From NCBI GenBank assembly GCA_000257205.1, contig AEZC01000085.1, positions 40,134-104,133 on the forward strand: a stretch of 64,000 nucleotides of DNA, in the 5' to 3' direction. Position numbers and translations under genes: made by a program. The notes under the pieces are model-generated. The model had not been told where the DNA came from, did no database searches, and saw only the letters and a program-made list of their open reading frames with translations. This stretch comes from Vibrio ordalii ATCC 33509. Lineage in GTDB: Bacteria; Pseudomonadota; Gammaproteobacteria; Enterobacterales; Vibrionaceae. The first letter of the stretch is position 1. The number at the start of each line of letters is the position of its first letter. Shown piece after piece: positions 9,209 to 19,413 of the stretch.

Positions 9209-10468
9209 CTAAATTCGAATGGTCATTCCATCGCTAAGTGATTGTCTATAGGCGCGTAGAGCAGGGATAACACCAATAATAATGCCAGCCAGCTGTACAT
9301 AAGCTAATAATTGCCACTCATAGCCGCTTAAGGTGCTGAGTGTGATTTGAATGCCATAATGCTGCGCAATAAAAGGTTGCGCCAGTGCGAGCAGTGAATA
9401 TAACCCCGCTAATCCAACGCAGATGCCAATGAAGGTCAGCGTCGTCGCTTCGCTGATAAGCAGAGCAAAAATATGTTTAGGTTGTGCGCCCATGGCGCGC
9501 AGAATCGCCATTTCACGGCGTCTTTCCTGCAAGCTTGTCAGTAAACTGCTGAGCATGCCAAGTAACCCGGCTGCTACCACAAAGACCGACACCGCCATTA
9601 AAGCTTGTTCTGCTATCGACATCATACCCCACAGTTCTTGCAGAGCGACGCCGGGCATAATGGCGCTCAAGGGTTCTTGGCGATAGTTATTGATTTCACG
9701 TTGCAGTGCAAAGGTTTGAATTTTCGATTTTAAACCGATCAACATGGCGGTGATCTGCTTGGGTTGAAAGTTGTGTTGTTCAAGCTGCTCTTTGGATGGC
9801 GAATTGCCTAAATGCGCACCCGATTCCCAACCCACGTGAATGGCTTCAATTGCTTCTAATGAGACATGCACCGTTTTGTCTACGGGCGTTCCCGTTGGCG
9901 CTAAAATGCCCACTACTTTGAAAGGGAGGTTGTCGTGGCGGCTAAAACCTACATCGCTGATGCCATGCGCAATAATGATGTCACTGCCAATATGGTAACC
10001 TAAGGTTTTGGCGACATCAGAACCCAATACCGTTTCAAATAAACCATGAAAATCAGTGCCTTGAGAGAAGGTAAGTGGTTGCTTACTTCCATATTTGAAA
10101 TGCTCAAAATAATGGTGATTGGTGCCCATGACGCGAAACCCTTGGTGTGAGTCACCCAAGGAAATGGGGATCGCCCACTTGACGCTGCGATGCTCACTGA
10201 AGGCTTGGTAGCTTTTCCAGTCGATATTGTTGGTGGCATTGCCAATTCTAAATACCGAATAGAGCAGCAAGTTGACTTGTCCAGAGCGGCCACCGACGAT
10301 TAGATCGGTCCCTGAAATGGTGTTGGCAAAGCTCTCTTTGGCTTGAGTTCGAATGCGTTCAACACCCATTAACAGGATGACTGAAATGGCGACCGTCAGA
10401 ATGGAGAGTAGTGCCGTGGTTTTGCGGTTAAGTACGCTTTTCCACGCCAGATTGGTAATCACATTCAT
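9209..10468 (-). CDS. ABC transporter permease, MacB/FtsX type
   Basis: A 419-residue permease with one N-terminal membrane segment (about residues 17-37), a large periplasmic domain (about 40-280) and three C-terminal segments (about 285-310, 335-360, 385-405), the layout of MacB, LolC/E and FtsX. The cytoplasmic motif LQERRREMAILRAMGAQPKHIF before the third segment is the FtsX-family signature. It overlaps the ATPase gene by 4 bases. Most relatives perform mechanotransmission or export rather than binding-protein-dependent uptake, which makes its place in a zinc-linked operon notable. Confidence 0.88.
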   Translation of the reverse strand: MNVITNLAWKSVLNRKTTALLSILTVAISVILLMGVERIRTQAKESFANTISGTDLIVGGRSGQVNLLLYSVFRIGNATNNIDWKSYQAFSEHRSVKWAIPISLGDSHQGFRVMGTNHHYFEHFKYGSKQPLTFSQGTDFHGLFETVLGSDVAKTLGYHIGSDIIIAHGISDVGFSRHDNLPFKVVGILAPTGTPVDKTVHVSLEAIEAIHVGWESGAHLGNSPSKEQLEQHNFQPKQITAMLIGLKSKIQTFALQREINNYRQEPLSAIMPGVALQELWGMMSIAEQALMAVSVFVVAAGLLGMLSSLLTSLQERRREMAILRAMGAQPKHIFALLISEATTLTFIGICVGLAGLYSLLALAQPFIAQHYGIQITLSTLSGYEWQLLAYVQLAGIIIGVIPALRAYRQSLSDGMTIRI

Positions 10469-11181
10469 GCTGCGACTCCTGCCTTATTCAATTGAGGGAG
10501 GTAAACTGCGCGGTCAAATAAAGCTTCTAAGGTGGGATCGTGGCTCACAAACACCAGTGTTGAACCTGCCCGATTCGCCTCTTCCAATAGCAGTTCGATA
10601 AACGCGAGTCGGTTATCGTGATCCAGCGCCGAGGTTGGCTCATCGGCGATGATCAGCTTGGGTTCGCCAATCAGTGCTCTCGCCGCCGCGACACGCTGCT
10701 GCTGGCCAATACTCAGTTCGATAACCGGTTTGGCCAATAGTTCTGGTGCAAGATGTAATCGAGTGAGTAGCTGCTGTGCTTTCTCAATCAGAGCGCCTGC
10801 CACATTCTGCTGGCGAGTGCTGGAAAAGTGGCAAGGTAGCGTAACGTTTTCAATCACTGAGAGATAAGGCAATAAATTAAATTGTTGAAAAATGTAGCCA
10901 ATGTGATCGGCTCGAAAACGATCCCGCTGACGAGAAGTTAGCGTCGACAGGTTGGTGCCTAAAATAGAGACCTCCCCTCGTTGTGCTTGGTTGATCCCGG
11001 TCAGTAAGCTCAGTAAGGTCGATTTGCCACAACCACTTGGCCCTTTAATAAAAAGGTGCTCTCCACGTTTTACACAAAGATCCTGGATAGATAAGGCTGG
11101 TTGTGAGCTGTTCGGCCAACGAAATTCGACCTCTTTCAATTCAATGACAGACGTCAGCGATAGAATATGCAAATCACTCAT
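10465..11181 (-). CDS. ABC transporter ATP-binding protein, LolD/MacB type
   Basis: A 238-residue ATPase from ATG 11181, which follows AAAGGAATTTACA; an upstream TTG at 11202 is less likely. It has Walker A GPSGCGKST, the signature LSIGQQQRVAAARAL and Walker B LIIADEPTSALD, with an H-loop VSHD. Sequence type is that of LolD/MacB ATPases, which partner FtsX-like permeases, in agreement with the next gene. The usual signature LSGGQ reads LSIGQ here. It is separated from the His-rich zrgA gene by 69 bases holding a strong hairpin. Confidence 0.9.
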   Translation of the reverse strand: MSDLHILSLTSVIELKEVEFRWPNSSQPALSIQDLCVKRGEHLFIKGPSGCGKSTLLSLLTGINQAQRGEVSILGTNLSTLTSRQRDRFRADHIGYIFQQFNLLPYLSVIENVTLPCHFSSTRQQNVAGALIEKAQQLLTRLHLAPELLAKPVIELSIGQQQRVAAARALIGEPKLIIADEPTSALDHDNRLAFIELLLEEANRAGSTLVFVSHDPTLEALFDRAVYLPQLNKAGVAA

Positions 11182-11204
11182 TGTAAATTCCTTTAACGAC
11201 AATA

Positions 11205-11236
11205 AACCTAGAGTAAGTGTGTGCTTACTCTAGGTT
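11205..11236 (-). other. 13-bp perfect intercistronic hairpin between zrgA and the ATPase gene
   Basis: AACCTAGAGTAAG (11205-11217) and CTTACTCTAGGTT (11224-11236) form a perfect stem around a 6-base loop. It begins 14 bases after the zrgA stop codon. No U-run follows on the minus strand, so it is likelier to protect the upstream mRNA end or tune read-through than to be a full terminator. Confidence 0.6.
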
Positions 11237-11250
11237 GTTGCTTATACGTC

Positions 11251-11910
<660 letters not shown>

Positions 11911-11991
11911 TGGGTGATTCCTTTTAAACATCAAAATAGCCCTTAGCGCGTTGGCTTTGGGTAACAAACCATAAATAACTAGATAAGACGT

Positions 11992-12285
11992 CTAAAAGTG
12001 AGGAGGCGAGCGAGCAAGATAAGCGTAATGAACTGAGGGGCGACGCTGAGTTTTCTCTACAGATGATCGAATTTCGCTGCCACTAACGGCAGGAAGGATA
12101 GGCAGTGCGCAGCTTAATGCATTTTGTAGCCCAGAAAAAAGTTGGCAATGATGCTGCGCGTGATGCGCAGGATTAGTATCGAGGTGATGATCTACATAAG
12201 CGACATTCAGCCATAGCATCAGCAGCATGGCACATAATGCAATGTTTTGAGCTCGGTAATGGGGGCAACGTAGACGGGTAAACAT
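11992..12285 (-). CDS. Small His-rich membrane-anchored protein (DUF2607-like), first gene of the zinc operon
   Basis: A 97-residue protein from ATG 12285 (a TTG one codon upstream is less likely). It has a hydrophobic segment at about residues 15-30 (IALCAMLLMLWLNVAYV) that can act as signal or anchor, followed at once by the metal-ligand-like run DHHLDTNPAHHAQHHC, and a basic C-terminus. I assign DUF2607 from memory, a short Vibrio family. It lies 27 bases downstream of the Zur box and upstream of zrgA, so it should be induced by zinc starvation. Its function is unknown; periplasmic zinc handling is inferred from the histidines and position. Confidence 0.65.
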   Translation of the reverse strand: MFTRLRCPHYRAQNIALCAMLLMLWLNVAYVDHHLDTNPAHHAQHHCQLFSGLQNALSCALPILPAVSGSEIRSSVEKTQRRPSVHYAYLARSPPHF

Positions 12286-12311
12286 CAAACCAATACAGTA
12301 GTAAAATGATA

Positions 12312-12330
12312 ATTGTTATAATATAACAAT
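12312..12330. promoter_or_regulatory. Zur box in front of the zinc operon
   Basis: ATTGTTATAATATAACAAT is a perfect 19-bp palindrome and agrees with the gamma-proteobacterial Zur consensus core (TGTTATAnTATAACA). It is 27 bases upstream of the first gene of the operon and overlaps AT-rich promoter-like sequence. Zur with bound zinc would repress transcription and release it during zinc limitation. Confidence 0.88.
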
Positions 12331-12393
12331 ATTGTGAGAATAAAGCGTACTCTTATTTTTATAAAAGCACCTTTCACCCCGATATGTTTAGCA

Positions 12394-12417
12394 AAGGCAG
12401 CCGTGTTATCGGCCACC
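12394..12417 (-). terminator. Possible terminator of the ytfJ-like gene
   Basis: On the minus strand GGUGGCCG and CGGCUGCC (bases 12417-12396) pair along eight positions including two G-U pairs, with the loop AUAACA and UUUGCU after it. It lies 9 bases after the ytfJ-like stop codon at 12426. The short U-run makes it a modest candidate. Confidence 0.5.
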
Positions 12418-12425
12418 TAAGGTTA

Positions 12426-12977
12426 TTATAAATTCTGCTTAATCAAGCCTAAAACCGTTTGAATTTCCTCATCACTCAATGCACCTTCCTTAACAAACAG
12501 TACCTTGCCTTGCTTGTCTTGAACGATGATCGCCGATGATTCCTCTTTTAAATCCCACGCTTTGGCTATATTTCCCGCTTCATCTAGCACCATGGAAGAC
12601 CACGGAAACTCTTTCTTGCTGTCTTGAGCGGAAGATTTGACAAACGATCCTGTGCCCCAAATCGCATCATCTTGGTTGATGATCGAGGTGGTTTGATAAC
12701 TTTCTGCGGGAAATTGTGCGGCCGTAATGGCACCCATCAATGGTGCATTTAACGCTTTAGCACTGCTGCGACCAGCAATAGCTTGAATGACGCGTACTTT
12801 GCCTAGCAGTTGGCTGGTATCCCAAGTTTGAAAGGCCGTTTTATCATCTTGTAGAATGATTTCACCATATTTTTCCACTGAAACATCAGCAACTCGCTGA
12901 CCTTGGGTAATGTTGTGTGCCATGGCAAGCGCTGGACAGCAGGCCATTAGAATGGCGATCACTCGTTTACTTTTCAT
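12426..12977 (-). CDS. YtfJ-family periplasmic thioredoxin-fold protein
   Basis: A 183-residue exported protein from ATG 12977, where AAAGGGGA provides a ribosome binding site and a signal peptide (MKSKRVIAILMACCPALAMA) starts. Residues about 40-180 match the YtfJ family, which has a thioredoxin-like fold: LLGKVRVIQAIAGRSSAK early on and IIVQDKQGKVLFVKEGALS near the end. No CXXC redox motif is visible in the mature protein, so a dithiol activity is not supported. The neighbours are the zinc operon and msrA, but each has its own signals. Function unknown. Confidence 0.82.
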   Translation of the reverse strand: MKSKRVIAILMACCPALAMAHNITQGQRVADVSVEKYGEIILQDDKTAFQTWDTSQLLGKVRVIQAIAGRSSAKALNAPLMGAITAAQFPAESYQTTSIINQDDAIWGTGSFVKSSAQDSKKEFPWSSMVLDEAGNIAKAWDLKEESSAIIVQDKQGKVLFVKEGALSDEEIQTVLGLIKQNL

Positions 12978-13090
12978 TGTAGGGGTCCCCTTTAGTTGAG
13001 CAACAAAAGTATAGCACAGAATCAATAAAACCACGAAAAGAGGCCATTAACCGGTTAACAAAATGCTAACAAAGCCTCAATTCTACACGC

Positions 13091-13729
13091 TTATTCGCTG
13101 AGCTGGGGTGGGAAGCAGATGCCTGTTCCTCCTAACCCACAATAACCATTTGGATTTTTAGCTAAGTATTGTTGATGATAGCTTTCGGCGTAGTAGTAAG
13201 GACCAGCGGGTGCAATTTCGGTGGTAATTAAGGCTCGTTGACTGGCTGACAACGCCTGTTGGTACCGCTGCTTTGAGGCCTGTGCTATTTGCTGTTGTTG
13301 TGCTGAATAGGTATAGATAGCGGAGCGATACTGGGTGCCTTTATCGTTACCTTGACGCATGCCTTGGGTCGGATCGTGTTTTTCCCAAAAATGACTTAAT
13401 AGCCTTTCTAATGGCAAGCGTTGTGGATTAAAAATCACGCGTACCACTTCAGTATGGCCAGTTTCACCACTGCATACTTCTTCGTAAGTTGGGTTTGGGG
13501 TAAAGCCGCCTGCATAGCCTACTGCAGTCGACACCACACCATCGAGTTGCCAAAATAAGCGTTCAGCGCCCCAAAAACAGCCCATACCAATCACTATTTG
13601 TTGCTGATGCTCATTAGGCTGCTCAGTGATTTTGCTGTGGTTAACGTAATGAATTTCCTCCACTGGCATAGGGGTTTCTCGTCCTTTCAGTGCTGTTTGT
13701 GCGCTGACCATTGTTTGTTTATTGAGCAT
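13091..13729 (-). CDS. msrA: Peptide-methionine (S)-S-oxide reductase
   Basis: A 212-residue enzyme of the usual length for gamma-proteobacterial MsrA. The active-site motif GCFWGAE places the catalytic cysteine at residue 51, followed by VGYAGG, the [11 protein letters not shown] segment and a C-terminal glycine-rich tail with a resolving cysteine ([12 protein letters not shown]). It repairs oxidised methionine residues, reducing the S-sulfoxide with thioredoxin. No signal peptide, so cytoplasmic. It is divergent from tamA, with 167 bases between the starts. Confidence 0.95.
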   Translation of the reverse strand: MLNKQTMVSAQTALKGRETPMPVEEIHYVNHSKITEQPNEHQQQIVIGMGCFWGAERLFWQLDGVVSTAVGYAGGFTPNPTYEEVCSGETGHTEVVRVIFNPQRLPLERLLSHFWEKHDPTQGMRQGNDKGTQYRSAIYTYSAQQQQIAQASKQRYQQALSASQRALITTEIAPAGPYYYAESYHQQYLAKNPNGYCGLGGTGICFPPQLSE

Positions 13730-13896
13730 GAACTTTCCTTTCGTGTGTCTATTTTGGGCTTTATTTATTGTTGTTGAGCCACTGTTTCACGTTCAGCCCC
13801 AATAATTGACTGATTTCATACAGACGAAGCGTGCTATTGGCGGTATGATTTCCAGCCATTAACGATCTGTTTACTCAACTGTTCCTTTAATTAAGC

Positions 13897-15609
13897 ATGA
13901 GACGAAAATCATTACCAGTTCTATTCACGATGCTACTTGTTTCCACTTCCGCGTATGCCAAGGTGGCGTTAACCATTAATGGTTTACAGGGTGAATTAGA
14001 AAACAACGTTGAAGCCTATTTATCGTCTATTCTAGAGAGCGACTATTCAACGCATCCTCGTTTTCAATCTCGTTTAGAGAAAAGTATGACGGAAGCGCTT
14101 GCGGCGCTCGGTTACTATCATCCTCAATTTGAGTTTGTGGTGGCGAGCGATGAGCAAGCGCTGGTGGTTAATATTAATCCCGGGCCGTTAACCACTATTA
14201 AAGAGATGGATGTGGTGATCAGCGGGGAAGCTGAATCTGATGTTGATTTTGCCAATCTTATTAGCCGCAATGCTCTTAAAGTGGGCGCGGCGGTTAATCA
14301 TGGCCAGTACGATGCTTTGAAATCGGGTATCCGTAACTTAGCGCTGCAAAAAGGTTATTTTAACGGCAATTTTGAATTAAGCCGTTTGGAAGTCGCGCCA
14401 GAGTTGAATGAAGCTTTTGTTCGTCTTCATTTTAACAGTGGTATCCGTTACCATTTTGGTCCTTCTGTTATTACTGGCAATCAAATTGAAGAGCAGCGAG
14501 TCCGCTCACTTCAGCCTTATAAAAACAATGATCCTTATCTGGTTTCCAAGGTCGGGGAATATAACCAAAACTTATCCAATACTGATTGGTTTTCCTCGGT
14601 TTTTGTCGAACCCGATCTCAGCCAACTGGAGAACGGCCGCGAACTGCCGATGAAGGTTTCCCTTGCACCGCAAGCTCGAAACCAACTTGAAACTGGTTTA
14701 GGTTACTCAACGGATGTGGGAGTGCGCGGTTCATTTAAATGGAAGAAACCTTGGGTTAACAGCCTCGGCCACAGCTTTGATAGTAGTTTCTCCCTTTCCT
14801 CCCCTGAGCAGACTATTACTGCTGGTTATAAAATTCCACTGGAAGATGTGCGGCGTGAATATTATCGAATTCAGTATGGGATGAAGAATCTCGACAACCG
14901 TGATACGAAGAGTTTGGAATCTAACTTATCGTTTGAGCGCCACTGGCTGCGTGATGGTGGCTGGCATCGAACCCTATTCGTTCGTTATTTGATAGAAAAC
15001 TACGAACAAGGTTTGCAAAGTGATGTCGACCAGTTTGTATTACCGGGAGCGACCTATTCTCGTGTACGTGTTCGCGGTGGTTCAATGCCGATGTGGGGCG
15101 ATAAACAGAGCATCACACTTGAGTATGGCGATCCGAATTTCGTTTCTGAAACGCGCGTGGTGCGCTTGTTGGCTGGTACGGCTTGGATACGCAGCGCTGG
15201 GCAAAACCATCGTGGTTTATTGCGTTTAGACAGTGGCGCAAACTTCAGTGAAGAGTTTGATAAACTCTCGCCTTCTCTGCGTTTCTTTGCAGGTGGCGAT
15301 AACAATTTACGAGGTTATAGTTATCAATCTATCTCACCTAAAGATGCTAGCGGCGCACTGACTGGAGCCCAATACATCGCCACCAGTTCGTTGGAGTATC
15401 AATATCGTTTGGTTGGAAATTGGTGGGGTGCACTGTTTGTCGATTATGGCGATGCCTTTAATGATTCGCCGGATTGGAAAACTGGTGTGGGAGCTGGGAT
15501 TCGTTGGGCTTCTCCGGTTGGACCGATCCGCTTAGATTTTGCATGGGGGCTTGACGCCAATCCCGGTGATGAATTTCAGCTGCATTTCACCTTGGGGCCT
15601 GAACTATGA
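13897..15609 (+). CDS. tamA: Autotransporter assembly factor TamA (Omp85 family)
   Basis: A 570-residue outer-membrane protein with a 21-residue signal peptide ending AYA. Three POTRA domains (about residues 22-265) precede a 16-strand barrel. RFFAGGDNNLRGY near residues 465-477 is the Omp85 substrate-loop signature, and the last strand ends FQLHFTLGPEL as expected for assembly by BAM. TamA works with TamB, the next gene, whose start overlaps it by 4 bases. The pair assists insertion of some outer-membrane proteins and contributes to phospholipid transport to the outer membrane. Confidence 0.94.
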   Translation: MRRKSLPVLFTMLLVSTSAYAKVALTINGLQGELENNVEAYLSSILESDYSTHPRFQSRLEKSMTEALAALGYYHPQFEFVVASDEQALVVNINPGPLTTIKEMDVVISGEAESDVDFANLISRNALKVGAAVNHGQYDALKSGIRNLALQKGYFNGNFELSRLEVAPELNEAFVRLHFNSGIRYHFGPSVITGNQIEEQRVRSLQPYKNNDPYLVSKVGEYNQNLSNTDWFSSVFVEPDLSQLENGRELPMKVSLAPQARNQLETGLGYSTDVGVRGSFKWKKPWVNSLGHSFDSSFSLSSPEQTITAGYKIPLEDVRREYYRIQYGMKNLDNRDTKSLESNLSFERHWLRDGGWHRTLFVRYLIENYEQGLQSDVDQFVLPGATYSRVRVRGGSMPMWGDKQSITLEYGDPNFVSETRVVRLLAGTAWIRSAGQNHRGLLRLDSGANFSEEFDKLSPSLRFFAGGDNNLRGYSYQSISPKDASGALTGAQYIATSSLEYQYRLVGNWWGALFVDYGDAFNDSPDWKTGVGAGIRWASPVGPIRLDFAWGLDANPGDEFQLHFTLGPEL

Positions 15610-18600
15610 CCAAAGTGATGTTGAAGATAACCAAATGGGCATCGGCGATTTTATTCACCTTGTTGGGCGCGGTATTTATTGAACTCGCAGCCTTGTTGTT
15701 TACCAACACAGGGCTTAACGGCCTGTTGTGGGGAGCGCAAAAAGCGCTGCCACAACTGCAGGTTGCCAGCGCTCAAGGTGCCATTTTTCCACGTTTCACG
15801 CTCAACCAAGTCACCTTTTCCGATGAGGCATTAAAGCTCGAACTCGATCTACAGCGCGTGACATTAGCCATAAGTGCTAGCTGCTTATTGGAGCCTTCAA
15901 TTTGCTTAAATGAACTTGCGATCAGTGGCTTAATGCTGGCGCTGCCAGAGCTTCCCCCTTCGACGCAAGGTGAGCCTTCGTCTGCCTCTGATCCCATTAC
16001 GTCAATCTCCACACCAGTACCAATTAAGGTCGGCCGTGTTGAGCTCAATGATATTCAACTGGATATTTTTGGCAATACGCTGGCATGGAAGCAATTTTCT
16101 ACCCATGCCTCATTTCAAGGTAACCGCTTACGGATTGGCAAAACCAGTTGGAGCGATATTCAACTGAAGCTTGCGACCAATGACGAGGTAGATTCAGCCT
16201 CAAGCGCACAATCCAAACCCACTCAATCCACAACCGTATCATCGACTGTTGCACCTACGGTGAAAACGCCGATTACCTTGCCAGAGGTGATCATTCCGCT
16301 GCAATTGGAAGTGGCGCGTTTTGATATTAATCGTTTTACCCTTGAGCAAGCTGAGCCTTTGGTTGTCAACCACATTGGTTTGGTTGTGAATGCTTATCAG
16401 AGCAGCGTTTCATTAAAATCATTTGAGCTTGAGCTGCCACAATTGATTGCCAACCTAAAAGCTGATGCGCAGCTGAAGGGAGACTATCCACTCAATCTCT
16501 CTTTAAAAAGCACGCTCAAAATGGCCGAAGCTCAGGGGCAAACACTGGCACTAGAGGCTTCGGGTAGCTTGGGTGATTTAACGCTCAACGCGAAACTGGG
16601 CGGGCTTGCGCAAGCAAACTTAAATGCGCAATTGGCGCTACTGCAACCTGAGATCCCGTTTGATATTTCGTTGGATGATGTTCAAGCACAGTGGCCATTG
16701 ATTGGGCAAGGAGACTATTTTGTTCGCGTGCCGAGTTTAAAAACTCAAGGCTCACTCGACGGATATAGCGTGGCGCTCAATGGCCAACTGCAAGGTAAAG
16801 AGCTGCCCGATGTGACGCTGGATGTTGCTGGTAAAGGCACTTTACAGCAAATCAACTTAGATTCTTTGCTGGTCGACACCTTAGGGGGGCAAATTGCTGG
16901 CCAAGTGATGGCTAACTGGCAAGCCCCAATTCACTGGCAAGCAGCGCTGAATTTAGAACAGATTCAGCCGGGATTGCAGTGGCCGGAAGCCAAAGGCGTG
17001 ATCAGCGGTAAGCTCGAAACCACGGGCGAGCTGACCGCGCAGGGCAGTTGGAACGTTGCGCTGCCTATTTTGGATATTGAGGGGGTGTTGCGTGGCTACC
17101 CACTGAATATTGAAGGTCAATTAAACGCATCAGATATGACAGGGAAAGGCGCTTTTACTGTGTCGACCAGCGGCTTAACGTTAGCCCATGGACCCAACCA
17201 GATTACGGCCAAAGGTGAGCTGGATAAAGAGTGGCGTATGGGCTTATCGGTTGATTTTGCGGATCTGGTGAAAAGTGTTCCTGATTTGCACGGCAAAGTG
17301 ATTGGCGATATTTATCTGCGTGGCGATTTACAGCAGCCACAAATTAAGCTGCGCCTTAATGCAAATGATCTTGCTTGGCAGCAACAAGCGACTCTAAAGC
17401 AGGTGACCTTAACCGGTGATGTGACGCCACTGCCTGTGCCACAAGCCGAAGTGAAGTTGCAGGCAAGGCTGTTGAGCTACCAACAGCAGTTAGTTGATCG
17501 TATTGACTTGCATTTTTCAGGTACCCAAGCGCAGCATCAACTGAGCTTAGACGTCATTTCAAATCTGATTTCAACCAGCTTAGCGATCAGTGGATCTTTT
17601 GAAGATAAGCCGACGATGCAGTGGCAAGGTGCGCTGGAACGAGTACAACTGTCCACAGAACAAGGGCCGTGGCTATTAAACCAAGCGACACCTGTTGCGG
17701 TTAATATCGAGAAGCAGCAAGCCACGATTGCCGCGCATTGTTGGCAGCAAGAGGGAGCATCGCTCTGCTTAGATAAAGACGCGACTGTGGGGCAAAGTGG
17801 CGCGGCCGAGCTCTCTCTCAACCATTTTGATTTTCAGCAAATCGCAATGTTTTTACCGCAAGAGACTCAACTTAAAGGCCAAGCCGATGTCAGTCTCACC
17901 GCTCAATGGGCGCCCAATACCGCGCCTCAAGCGAAAGTATTACTCAGCTTAAGCCAAGGTGCAGTCACGCAGCACATCGATCAAGCCATTACTTTAGGTT
18001 GGGATAGTGTCACTATTGACAGTACGCTTGAACAGAACAAGCTGTTTGCTCGTTGGCTAGTGGATGTGACCGATAATGGCGATCTGTCGGGGCAAATCAC
18101 CATTGCGGATCTAATGGCAAAAGAAAAAATGATGGATGGCGCATTAACGCTTTCCACTTTTAATATTGATTTTCTACAGCAGCTGCTTGGGGATTATAGC
18201 CAAGCGAAATCGAAGGTTCGCAGTCAACTTGCCTTCAGTGGGCCGATGTTGCACCCGAAAGTGATGGGCAGCGTGGTGGTGGATGACATTGTCGTCAAAG
18301 GCGATATTTCGCCGCTGGATGTTACCTCGGGCCGAGTGGCGATGGACTTTAATGGTTACCAAGCCTTGCTCAATGCAGCGATTCAAACAGCGGATGGCGA
18401 GTTGAGTATCAAGGGGGATGTCGACTGGCAGAAAATGGAGCAGTGGCGTGCCAACCTGCGCGTGTTGGCCGATGAGCTATTGGTGGATCTGCCGCCTATC
18501 GTCAAGATTAAAGTTATCCCAGACATGAGCATTACGCTGGAACCTCAACTGGCCACTGTGACAGGAAATATTAACCTGCCTTGGGGACGTATTGTGGTAG

Positions 18601-19403
18601 AAGAGTTGCCATCAAGTGCGATCAGTGTTTCTAAAGATCAAGTGATATTGGACGCTGCTTTGCAGCCTGTGAGCGAGCAAAGCGTCATGCCATTTAACGT
18701 TGAAACTAATGTAAACATCTCGATTGGTGATGATTTCAGGCTCAGTGCCTTTGGTTTGCAAGGCGGGTTGATTGGCCGCCTCAATGTGGCGCAAAAGGAT
18801 AAAGGCCCAATGATTACTGGAGAAGTAAACATTCAAAATGGTTCGTATCGCTCTTTTGGACAAGATTTGTTGATCCAAGAAGGTAAAATTTTAATGAATG
18901 GACCAGTGGATCAACCTTATGTTTCTATTCGAGCCGTGCGCAACCCTAATAACACACAAGATGGTGTTATTGCTGGGGTGAAAGTGACGGGGCCCGCTGA
19001 TGAACCTGCGGTTTCTATTTTTTCAGAACCCGCGATGCCACAAGCCAATGCTCTTTCTTACCTACTTCGTGGTCAGAATATTGATGGTGAGGCGGGTGGC
19101 AATGCGATGACTACTGCGCTGATTGGTCTGAGCTTGGCACAAAGCGGTAAAGTGGTGGGTGAAATTGGCCAAGCTTTTGGCGTACAAGATCTACAGTTGG
19201 ATACGGCTGGTGACGGTGATGATTCACAAGTGACAGTGAGTGGTTATATTTTACCGGGATTACAAGTGAAATATGGCGTTGGTATTTTCAGTTCGGTCGG
19301 TGAATTTACCGTGCGTTATCGCTTAATGAGAGATCTGTACATTGAAGCGGTATCCGGCCTTGATAGCGCGGTGGATCTTTTGTATCAGTTTGAATTTAAC
19401 TAG
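15606..19403 (+). CDS. tamB: Translocation and assembly module protein TamB (AsmA-like bridge)
   Basis: A 1265-residue protein with one N-terminal membrane anchor (about residues 13-33) and a very long repetitive beta-rich body, ending in the conserved TamB C-terminal domain (former DUF490, about residues 900-1265) with phenylalanine at the C-terminus. Members form a taco-shaped beta-helical bridge across the periplasm, docking TamA and carrying lipid. A Ser/Thr/Pro-rich insert (about residues 195-220) breaks the repeat pattern. The start overlaps tamA in ATGA, showing translational coupling. Confidence 0.93.
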   Translation: MTKVMLKITKWASAILFTLLGAVFIELAALLFTNTGLNGLLWGAQKALPQLQVASAQGAIFPRFTLNQVTFSDEALKLELDLQRVTLAISASCLLEPSICLNELAISGLMLALPELPPSTQGEPSSASDPITSISTPVPIKVGRVELNDIQLDIFGNTLAWKQFSTHASFQGNRLRIGKTSWSDIQLKLATNDEVDSASSAQSKPTQSTTVSSTVAPTVKTPITLPEVIIPLQLEVARFDINRFTLEQAEPLVVNHIGLVVNAYQSSVSLKSFELELPQLIANLKADAQLKGDYPLNLSLKSTLKMAEAQGQTLALEASGSLGDLTLNAKLGGLAQANLNAQLALLQPEIPFDISLDDVQAQWPLIGQGDYFVRVPSLKTQGSLDGYSVALNGQLQGKELPDVTLDVAGKGTLQQINLDSLLVDTLGGQIAGQVMANWQAPIHWQAALNLEQIQPGLQWPEAKGVISGKLETTGELTAQGSWNVALPILDIEGVLRGYPLNIEGQLNASDMTGKGAFTVSTSGLTLAHGPNQITAKGELDKEWRMGLSVDFADLVKSVPDLHGKVIGDIYLRGDLQQPQIKLRLNANDLAWQQQATLKQVTLTGDVTPLPVPQAEVKLQARLLSYQQQLVDRIDLHFSGTQAQHQLSLDVISNLISTSLAISGSFEDKPTMQWQGALERVQLSTEQGPWLLNQATPVAVNIEKQQATIAAHCWQQEGASLCLDKDATVGQSGAAELSLNHFDFQQIAMFLPQETQLKGQADVSLTAQWAPNTAPQAKVLLSLSQGAVTQHIDQAITLGWDSVTIDSTLEQNKLFARWLVDVTDNGDLSGQITIADLMAKEKMMDGALTLSTFNIDFLQQLLGDYSQAKSKVRSQLAFSGPMLHPKVMGSVVVDDIVVKGDISPLDVTSGRVAMDFNGYQALLNAAIQTADGELSIKGDVDWQKMEQWRANLRVLADELLVDLPPIVKIKVIPDMSITLEPQLATVTGNINLPWGRIVVEELPSSAISVSKDQVILDAALQPVSEQSVMPFNVETNVNISIGDDFRLSAFGLQGGLIGRLNVAQKDKGPMITGEVNIQNGSYRSFGQDLLIQEGKILMNGPVDQPYVSIRAVRNPNNTQDGVIAGVKVTGPADEPAVSIFSEPAMPQANALSYLLRGQNIDGEAGGNAMTTALIGLSLAQSGKVVGEIGQAFGVQDLQLDTAGDGDDSQVTVSGYILPGLQVKYGVGIFSSVGEFTVRYRLMRDLYIEAVSGLDSAVDLLYQFEFN

Positions 19404-19413
19404 GGACGGTTAC

